This document shows positions 54,856-64,000 of a DNA stretch of 64,000 nt, piece after piece. The notes beneath the pieces were generated by a model. That model was not told the DNA's origin and did not search any database. It was given only the letters and a program-made list of their open reading frames with translations. This DNA comes from Phyllostachys edulis (taxonomy: Eukaryota > Streptophyta > Magnoliopsida > Poales > Poaceae): contig CM070568.1 of the NCBI GenBank assembly GCA_036346405.1, positions 37,482,820 to 37,546,819 on the forward strand, read 5' to 3'. Both the position numbers and the translations under genes were made by a program. How positions within the stretch are numbered: the first letter of the stretch is position 1; every line of letters starts with the position of its first letter.

Positions 54856-55358
54856 TGCGTTAAAATCAAATTATGAAAAATCCACGCAAATAACCAACTT
54901 AACGTTGTTTAATGGGGGAACTGAGCTCGAGCCTTCAGCTAGAAATAAACATATAGCCTACACTGCCTGGACTATCCAACGATTGGCACGTGCTGACTCA
55001 GTTGCATGCGTAACGCAAAGAATTAATAGATGTATATAATTACTGATCCAACAAACACCACGCGAGCTTGATGCAACAAGCTAGCGAGGCAGCTAGCTAG
55101 GTTGAAATTTTGAATGATCACCACAATAATCTAGCATAACAACCACACTACACAGCCTAACAACGCCGATCCGTTCTTACTTATAGTCGCCATTGTCTTC
55201 GTGCATGCCGCCACTCTTTTCTCACGATCATTTGTTGATCCGTGATTTACAAACGGAGAGCACATACACATCATTATTAACTAGACAGATGAGACTTTTG
55301 TGAACAAAAAGGAAAGGATTAATTTACAAAGAAAAACTAGATTAATTAAATAACATGA
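54856..55358. other. Spacer between CACTA elements
   Basis: AT-rich, no coding segment, no clear terminal repeats. Confidence 0.5.
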
Positions 55359-58300
55359 CACTACTACGTAATGCAGACCTTTGGTCGAACTGCCAAATGG
55401 GCAATAGTCTCGGACAAAATTGCGTCCGGGACGAAAAAGATCTTTAGTCCCTGTTGGTAACACCAACCGACTAAAAGTCCTCGCCCAACGGCACAGTGGC
55501 GAGCTTTTGCAGAGGAACTTTTAGTCGGTTGGTGTTACCAACCGACTAATGTCTAACCTTTAGTCCCGGTTGGTACTACAATCCAGGACTAAATCTTTAG
55601 TCCCGGATTGTAGTACCAACTCGGACTAAAGGTTGGATTTAGTCCCTGTTAGTAACACCAACCGACTAAATGTCCTTCTATTTAAACTCTGCTTTAGATG
55701 CTTAAATCACAGAGGGCGAACGCCGCTGCCGCATGGCCGACACGCCGGCCATTATGCCATGTCACCACCGGAGCCGTTCATTCACTCAACAGTATTCACC
55801 GGCGTGTTCGCGGTAAGCTCTCGATGCTAACCTGCCATCCATTATGAAAAATATGAAATGTGAAATTTGAATATTTTTATATGTTATAAAATTGCCAATT
55901 AATTAATTCATAAATGGAACTTTCATTATTTTTGTAGGCCACAATAAATTTCCAAAAATCATGAAATTTGTTTTTCCACTAAGTTACACTGTGAACAGTC
56001 CATATAAAAATTTTAAGACTATTTGGACAAAGTTGAATTTATACCTATTTTATGCTTATTCATTTAATTATTATTCCATGAATTTTGTAGGCTAAATTAA
56101 TGATCCAAAAATTCTGAAAATTGTTTTGCCATCTAATTAGGCTATGAACTATCTGTATAAAAATTTTGGGATCAATCTGAAGACTTTTATTTTTCACCTT
56201 ATTTAATAATTATTTAAATAAATGAAAAATGACTTTTACATGTGTTAGTTAGGTTAAGCTTTGAGGGTGTTTGATGAGATAAGTCTTATCTTATCAGATC
56301 CAACCTCTTGGGTAAAAATAATAAATATTAATTTTGTTTTAATAAATAAGTTTAATATTTAATTATTAAGTAATTAGTTAATCTCTTAATTAGCTTAATC
56401 ACTTAGTTATTGTTTGCCTTTTGGATTGATTGTTGACCTAGGGTCATTCACCCTTAATGACTTTGGGCAATTTAGTTAATTATTGACCTAGGGTCAAACG
56501 TCAAATAGTGCCGATTTTTGAAAATTCAAAATAAATTCATCTTAATTTCAAAAATTCTAAAATTTTTTGGGTAGCCTCTCTATCATGTGTACTATCTGGG
56601 AAAAATTTGAAACTTGAAATTTAATTATGTGATATGTCATATAATGCAGACGATGACACGCCATTGATGTACAATGTCGATCGCCGCCCAAAGAGTTCAT
56701 TGATGGCGTGCATTATTTCTTAAGAGTGGCCGAGGCAAACAAGCGGGATGGTTTCATGTGCTGTCCATGTGCCCTGTGTAAGAATTTGAAGGAATATTCT
56801 AGCTCAAGGAGTCTTCACTCACACTTGTTGAAGTCGGGTTTCATGCCAAACTATATTTGTTGGACCAAGCACGGAGAAACCAGGGTTATAATGGAAGAAG
56901 GTGAAGAAGAACAATTGGACCCTAACGACATTATTGCTCAATACGGTGACTTCGATGATAATGCAATGGGAAGTCAAGAAGAGGCAGGCGTAAGACACAC
57001 TCGTCAAGATGATGCTCTTGGTGATGTCATTCGTGATGCACAAAGAGATTGCGAAAGTGAAAAGGAGAAGGCTAAGTTTGACCGCATGCTAGAGGATCAC
57101 AAGAAATTACTATACCCGCCCGTAGAAGATGGGCAAAAAAGTTGGGTACAACATCGAGTTGCTACAATGGAAGGCATGCAATGGTGTATCCGACAAGGCA
57201 TTTGGGCAATTATCAAGATCCAAAAAGATGCTTCCGAAGCCTAACGAATTGCCCGCCACTACGCACGCGAAGCAAAACGGTCGTCCGCCTTTGGAATTAG
57301 AAATCCAAGATACATGCATGTCCTAATGATCGCATCCTCGATCGTGGCAAGGACTACGAGAATTTGGATGAATGCCCGTATGCAAAGCGTCGCGATATAA
57401 GATCGGCGAGATGACCTCGGCGATGTTGAGGGCGAAGAACGCCCCAGAAGAAAATCCTCGCCAAGGTTATGTGGTATGCTCCTATAATACCACGCTCAAA
57501 CGTCTGCTCATAAACAAGGACCATGCAAAGTTGTCGCGATGGCACAAAGAAGACCGTAAGGTAGACAACATGTTGAGACACCTGGCGATGGGTCCCAAAG
57601 GAGAGCAATAGACGAGAATTTCCTGAGTTTGCAGATGACGAAGAAACCTAAGGTTCGCTTTAACGGATGGTATGAATCCTTTTGGGGACCGAGCACTAGT
57701 CATAGCACTTGGCACATTACTCTATGTATCTACAACCTTCCTCCATGGTTATGCATGAAACGGAAGTTCATTATGATGCCGGTGCTCATCCAAGGCCCGA
57801 GGCAACCCGCAACGACATCGATGTCTACCTAAGGCCATTAGTTGAGGAACTCTCGCTTATGGAGCAAACTAGGTGTACGTGTGTGATGAGTACAAACAGA
57901 ACACTTCGACCTGCGAGCATTGTTGTTCGTGAATAATCAATGATTGGCCCGCTCTAAGTAATCTTTCAGACGTACAAACAAGGGATACAATGCATGCACA
58001 CAATGTTTTGATGACATTGAAGATATATTTGAAAAATGTCGAAAGGTCGTGTACCTTGGCCATCGTCGTTTTCTTCCTATGAATCACCAACTAAGAAAGA
58101 AAGGCAAGCATTTTAACGGTAAGGCGTAACACGAACCAAGCCTCGCAACCGAACCGGGAGGATGTACTTGATAAGGTCAAGGATGTGCAAGTAGTCTTTG
58201 AAAGGGACAAGGCAAAGAACCTGTTCGAAGATGCTAAGGGACACGCACCCATGTGGAAGAAGAAGTCCATATTTTGGGAGCTACCCTATTGGCAAGTCCT

Positions 58301-60404
58301 AGAGGTCCGCAACGCGATCGACGTGATGCACCTAACAAAGAATCTTTGTGTGAACTCGCTAGGATTCATGGATGTGTATGGAAAGTCTAAGGATTCACTT
58401 TCGAAGCACTGACGAGACTTGCGGCGCATGAAAGAACGAGACAACCCTGCATCCAGAGAAGATGACGATGGACGCCATTACTTAAGACCTCGCTAGCTTC
58501 ACTCTTAGCAAAGAAGAGAAGGAAAGTATGTTTGAATGCCTAAACAAAGATCAAGGTCCCATCTGGATTCTCCTCCAATATAAAGCGATAATAAATGTGC
58601 CAGAAGAAATTCCTACACTTAAAGTCCCATGATCGCCACGTGCTTATGACGCAATTGCTTCCGGTTGCTTTAAGAGGAATTCTATCTCCACATGTACGTC
58701 AGCCACCGTGGAAGCTATGTGCATTCCTCAATGCAATTTCTCGAAGGCAATCAATCCAATGGAACTAGCTACTCTACTGTAATGATGTGGTTCAATGTCT
58801 TGTCACTTTGAGTTGGTGTTCCTCCATCCTTCTTTAATATCATGACACACCTCCTAGTTCACCGGGTCAAGGAGATTAATATTCTCGGTCCTGTTCCTAC
58901 ACAACATGTTCCCTTTGAGAGGTTCATGGGAGTCCTCAAGAAATATGTTCACCAAATGTTCGCCGAAGGAAGCATCGCCAAGGGCTACGGGACGAGGAGG
59001 TCATTGAGTTCTGGTTGACTTCATTCCCGACCTTGACCCGATTGGTGTTCCCTGAATCGCGACACGAGGGGAGACTTAGTGGAAAGGGAACACTAGGGAA
59101 GAAAACATATATCTGCACGGGGACGATTATTTCAATAAAGCGCACTACACAGCTTCTTCAAAACTCCTCCGTGGTGGAGCCGTATGTCGAGGTACACAAG
59201 GAGTTCCTACGATCCCGCCTGTGGAAGAATGAAGCTTGGATTAGGCATCATCACATGGAAACTTTCAGCGGTTGGTTGTAAAAGAATGTCATTGGATGAC
59301 AATATTGATGAGCAATCAGATTTGTTGGCTAGGCAACCATCGTGGCACATCCTCACGCATAAAGGGTACGAGATAAATGGAAATACATTTTACAATCGTG
59401 AGCCCAAGATAAAAGGAGCACGAACCAAAACAGCAAGGTGTCCGCAGAGATGCCACTGCACCCAAATGGAAAGAGGCAAACATATTATGGCCGATAGAGG
59501 AGATTTGGGAACTAGACTACGCGACCTAATTTTAAAGTCCTTTGTTCCAAAGGCTAATGGGTGAAGATGACCGGAGGCGGGTAACAATGACAAGGAGTAT
59601 GGAATGACAACAAGGACCTCAACAATATTGGGTACAAAGACGCAACCATTCGTCCTTGTCATTGATGTGAATCGTGTTCTATGTGAAAGACATGTCTACA
59701 AAACCCAAGAGAGGGAAAACGACGACAAATCAACCAATGAGCTAAAACGCCACATAGTTCTTTTCAGTGAAAAGAAACATCGTGGGAATTGAGGACAAGT
59801 CGACAAGTCAAGATTATGAAAGGATGACCGAATCCCGCCTTCAGCAGACCAAAGACCCAAGCATCCCTCGCTAAATGCCGAGGACACTCCATGGTTACGA
59901 TGATCATAACCAAGGGTCATACGTCAAGAAGAAGTTCACCATCGTGCCCGCTTGATATATAGTGATGTTTAATAAATAGTGTGTATTAGAGATTTTATGT
60001 AATAATTGTAACTTCAGATGTTTCTATCATATTTTTCTTGTTTTTTATCGCTTCAAATGAAATTCCTATTCGATAAAAGGACACATGTACCTCTGTGAAG
60101 CATGTCTTCTTCCACCGTGTCAAAATGACTTGAAATTTTTTAGCAAGTATTTATGCCTTCAAATGAAATTCCTGTACTTGTGGTTTGAGCCCTTCATTTT
60201 GTTTATAGTTGGCTCTTCACTTCCCAAATTTTGTGGTCACTATAAAAGTCGCTTGAAATGTCAATAAGATAAAAGGAAATGCAACTATTATTTTTAAAAA
60301 ATTTATGCCTAGTATTTAATTTACTATGCATTTAACAAGAATTAGCATATTTATACAAATAAACTTAATACAAAACCCAAACTGTGAAAAGCTGTCATGA
60401 ACTG
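55359..60404 (+). mobile_element. CACTA element carrying a TNP2-type transposase gene
   Basis: It begins CACTACTACGTAATGCAGAC. A different subterminal motif follows, CTTTAGTCCCGGTTGGTA and its inverse (55440-55675), which marks another CACTA family than the one at 51.4 kb. A transposase gene fills 56.67-59.96 kb. The right boundary is set where a new block of the same subterminal motif begins (about 60405). That block could instead belong to this element's 3' end or to a following one, because no inverted CACTA end was found. Confidence 0.7.
56667..59955 (+). pseudogene. CACTA TNP2-type transposase
   Basis: Ordered pieces of one protein spread over three frames: YFLRVAEANKRDGFMCCPCA LCKNLKEY with a Cys-rich start, the WTKHGE block, and acidic linker DPNDIIAQYGDFDDNAMGSQ. 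ELLQWKACNGVSDKAF follows, then KDHAKLSRWHKEDRKVDNML, NLPPWLCMKRKFIMMPVLIQ (transposase_21-like core, 57.7 kb), PMWKKKSIFWELPYWQVLEV RNAIDVMHLTKN, the DUF4218-like FERFMGVLKKYV region (58.9 kb), and DUF4216-like parts up to HGSYVKKKFTIVPA near 59.95 kb. The enzyme would bind the CACTA ends and cut. At least eight frameshifts or stops break the frame (for example near 57130, 57300, 57610, 57840, 58120, 58420), so it is dead. Confidence 0.85.
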
Positions 60405-63400
60405 AATAGTGCGGACCTTTAGTCCCGTCCGAGATCACGCCTTGACTAAAGGTCACACACCGAGACTAAAGGTTCTTCGAAAATATGTCCTCACAAGAAA
60501 CCTTTAGTCCCTGTCAGGAACCACCCGGACTAAAGGTCCACCTTTTTAGTCCTGTCCAGACACACGCTGACTAAGGTCTTTAGTCCTGGTTGGTATTACC
60601 GCCGACTAAAGGTCCTCAAGATTTAAGCAACAAGGGCTTTTTCTCTTCTCCACCCCTTCCGCTCGTCAGCCGCCTCGCTGCTTGGCTTAATTGCCGGCTT
60701 CCAGCTCCTTGCGCTGCAAACGGGCGCCTTTCATCTCCGCTTGTGCCGCGTCCCCATCTCCGCTATTCTCCATCGTCACGCCTGCGTCCGCGAAGCTTGC
60801 CGCCTTCCTCTCGTGGGCGCCCACCCAAAGAACGCTTCCCGAGCCGAGTTCGCCCAACCGCCTCATCTTTGCCGGCCGCCATCATCCTCATCGACCGCAC
60901 CGCAGTCGCATTTCATGCTTTTGTATAAATTGCGATTGCGCCCATCTCGATCCAAAGTGTAATTGGCTCATTTCAACCCAAACCCAATTTTAGATGTCAT
61001 ATCTAGAATATCTATGCTCGTCACATCGACATCGGCGAAATGGATGTGTGCCGCTTGAATTTATTTCCTATAGCTTAAGAGTCGATAAGAGAGCCCCGGA
61101 TGAATATGGGAACCACTTATTATGTTGTTTGTGATTGCTATCCGCCGCTTAATTTTCTTGAGGAATGCAAGAAGTGATTGGGATGTCGATGTCGTTTTGC
61201 TCGCTCATCCCCGCTGATTGCCCCTGCATTATAAGGATTTCAGAGCTGATGTATTCCTCGATTATTTTTATGATGCTAGTGCACACTTATGATAAGATAT
61301 TCACTTTTGTCAGATTCAACCCATTTATGCGTAGTATTTTTCCCGTGATGTTATTTAAAGCCATTTACCGAGTTATTCTTAGATCAACAGATCCTAGTTG
61401 CATTTATTTACTGTTGTCCCGGCCCAGATACTACGCTGAGCCCTTTTGTGACCGCCATCGAGCCGAGAAATCATTTTTGCAGAGCTGGATATCAAACCGC
61501 AGATGTGCCGCTTGATATTTTTTACGCCTTTTCTATTTTTATGGGATATATTTGTTTTTATTGATATGGAATTTATAGCAACCTAATGCTATGCTCCTCC
61601 TATTTTATTTTGGCCAATGTACCAAGACACTTTCAGGGCCGCATAACTATGAATTAGAATCTATACACATGATGCATGCATGGCCATCCTCGGGGCAAGC
61701 ATATGGACTCAAAGAAACTTAATCTTGGACATTAGTTTCAAAATTTTGTGGTTATTTGTATGTGATGTTCTACCAAACAATGTGGTATGTGTGATTTAAT
61801 TTGTTGCTACTTTAGTATGTATTATTGATCTCGGTTAAATGTAATAAAACGAGTGGTGAACTGTGCATTTTATGAGACAATCAAGAATTGTCTAATGCAC
61901 ATGCATGCCTCTCCACGCACTTTGGATCAAGCAGGCATTGAAGTACTATGGAGCGTGAAACTAAATCACTGAAATTACTTTTACCACCACCTTCCGCTTC
62001 TCCACTAACGCCGTCGTTGTTAATGAAAACGGACGGTCAATTTCCCCAAAGTTTGCAAGTTTGTTATAAGTTCGCCAATTAAGCTTGGCAAGAAGGCACC
62101 AACCATGTATTTACACTATCAATGGCATCCCGGCATCACAAGCAGGTCACGTGGACAACGCCTTTGGTGCGCTTTGATCCGAAGGTTTCTTTCCCGCTTG
62201 TTTAGTCTAGACTCTAGAGACTTTCCGTCGTGGGACACATATGATCGGAGCTGACCCGACGGCGAAGCATACAAATTCGTGTATTACACTAAACCGAGAT
62301 AATACGATGGTATTAAAGTGAACCGTCGATTCGAGATAGTACCAAACCGATTTTACCTAAAAAATTGGAATACAAGACGAAGCGATATTCGTTTGTTCCG
62401 CTCCGACTTGGTCGCCACAACCCCCACATGCATCAACATCTCCATGAACTCAACACGCCGACACTAAAGGGCACTAAGACGCACAACGCCGTCGATCGGG
62501 CCGGGAGGCCCTGCGTTACGCGTGATCCTTCTTCGGGTTACTAAGCTTGGCACGGGCGCCATACGAGTCGCACCACGCGGCTCACGCTGCCATCAATATG
62601 TTGTTTTTCTTTTGTCGATGCATGTCACGTAACCGCGACGCCACTTCTGATGCTAAATCATAACCCGATCTTTATCAACCGCTTCAACGCCCCACACATA
62701 TATTTGCGTAATGGGTCAATTTAATGACAACATGGACGATGCCATGATGGATATTATCAACAATGACGCCTTACAAGGTGCCCAAGGTGATGACAACAAT
62801 CAAGAAGTAGATGACGGAGTCAAGATTTTGCCGATTATGAAGATGAGCAAGACAATCTTGGCGAGTCTATCTACAATCTCTTATGTATACATGAAATTGA
62901 GAATAATTTCATTTTATGTATAAATATATTTATTTAAATCTTTGTGTTTCTACATTAAGTAGCCCTCTGGATCGGCGACAACAACGGAAAGAGTAGAAAT
63001 GTCACGAGGCAGAAAAAGCCGTTGGAGGGTGGTTCATTCTCTCGCTAATTCGAGGAGGATCTGAGCAAATACTTGGACCACATGCCGAGAAATACTTGTG
63101 GGTACCTTGTGAGCAGGACAGGATCCCGATCAATGCTGTGAAATGGAAGAAAAGTTGCTCCTCATATTAGTTTTGTCTCTGATGGTGACAAGACACTAGT
63201 TTGCAAATGTCCTTCAACATTTCGCTCGTCTGAAGATGAAGCTTTGAAGGAGAGAGTTAAGGAAGCGGGCTATGAAGAAGATGGCCACAATTCCGGTGTT
63301 GGAAGAAGAAATTGTACAACACATTTATCGGGGAGAACTGGCCTTGATTTCAACACTAAGGCCTCGTCAAGTTGAGGCCGTTTTGGGAGGATGAGTTTGT

Positions 63401-64000
63401 GCAGTTCAAGACATCGGAAGAGGGTGAGCCAGGTGAGAAGGAACCAGCGCAGACAAAAGCAATACCACCATCACTTGGGATCGCTACAGGCTATAAGTGC
63501 CATTCCTAAGTGGAAAAAATGGAGCAGGAGATTCTTGCCAAGGGATCGAACGAGAATCAATCAAGCCTTTGGCTGCCCATGAAGTGTTTTTAGGTCATGG
63601 GGAGAGCTTACAGACCAGAGGCCAGGAAGATAGTGTATGGCAAAACTCCACGTGCGTGAAAGATTTGCTTATGCTCGAGGCTTGGTAAAGTGGCAGTGGC
63701 GACGAGCAGAGAGATAAGGATGGTGACATCATCATGCAAAATCTTGAACACGTGGGCGAACAAGAGGCTATGGAGGAGGTGTCGTGGGAGCATGCCTTCC
63801 CTAAAGACAAAGCCACCTATAAAAGCCCCGAGGAAGAAAGAAATGCAGGCGAGAAGCGAGCGGATCACGCGGGGATGGAGAAATGGTTCTTGAGTCACGG
63901 GAGTGGCTCGTGAAGCGATAAGCGAAAACACTTGAAGCCAAAATGAATAGAAATCAAAAGGCAAGTCTCACGAGATAGCGATAATGGATTCCATCCAAGG
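60405..64000 (+). mobile_element. Further CACTA sequence, runs off the window
   Basis: A subterminal block (GGACCTTTAGTCCCG at 60413, CTTTAGTCC repeated to 60620) starts after a degraded end (ACTGAATAGTGCGGACC). A C-rich leader (60640-60900) and a second coding-like region near 62.7-63.9 kb follow. It is either a separate CACTA element or the second half of the preceding one; the missing right end prevents a decision. 61.0-62.7 kb shows nothing else I recognise. Confidence 0.55.
62711..63960 (+). pseudogene. Second CACTA ORF (TNP1-like), broken
   Basis: An acidic stretch (MDIINNDALQGAQGDDNNQE, 62711-62923) is followed in another frame by DYEDEQDNLGESIY. A segment with FSREELERYLDHMP-like wording and INAVKWKK (63.03-63.15 kb) comes next, then KCPSTFRSSEDEALKERVKE (63.2 kb). 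The order resembles the companion protein that plant CACTA elements encode beside TNP2. Frameshifts are frequent and similarity is loose, so the name is tentative. Confidence 0.45.

Overview
This is nuclear DNA from a grass, most likely rice or another Oryza. The reasons are a plant class II formin gene with large introns, the mix of transposons (short-LTR and long-LTR Copia, Gypsy LTRs, a MULE, CACTA elements, RTE and L1 LINEs, hAT and foldback MITEs), and GC-rich coding next to AT-rich noncoding sequence. The species call is inference; no marker in the window settles it.

Layout. 0-6.4 kb: a Gypsy-type LTR, a small LTR-retroelement remnant, two tandem-repeat arrays, a 5'-truncated short-LTR Copia element (minus) and a broken PP2C fragment beside it. 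6.4-10.4 kb: a hAT MITE with target-site duplication (TSD), the first of two foldback MITEs, an inverted dispersed repeat and a Gypsy-type LTR. 10.4-13.7 kb: a decayed MULE transposase gene (minus). 13.7-19.6 kb: a SIRE/Maximus-like Copia element with a 2.8-kb LTR and a gag frame but no pol. 19.6-24.5 kb: LTR and hAT fragments, a broken GRF zinc-finger gene and local duplications. 24.77-25.81 kb: an intact intronless gene for a multipass membrane protein. 26.7-46.8 kb (minus): a class II formin gene (PTEN-like, C2-like, FH1, FH2) whose 17 coding exons I could place. Two of its introns hold transposons: a 4.66-kb composite Copia insertion and a 3.3-kb RTE LINE. 47.8-49.75 kb: a 5'-truncated L1. 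50.2 kb: the second foldback MITE. 51.4-64 kb: CACTA (En/Spm) elements, one with a recognisable TNP2 gene.

The membrane-protein gene and the formin converge tail to tail. These are the only two host genes I can support. The formin's FH2 exons, splice sites and reading frame look intact. Its PTEN-like exon carries five single-base losses and one stop, and the long linker exon two compensating frameshifts. The locus is therefore either decaying from its 5' half or locally mis-sequenced.

The most unusual structure is in the last formin intron. A single insertion flanked by a perfect 5-bp TSD contains two outward-facing Copia arms in inverted orientation, joined by what looks like the 5' end of a hAT transposase gene. 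I found no sign of a new gene system beyond this mobile-element architecture. No tRNA, rRNA or CRISPR features were seen.
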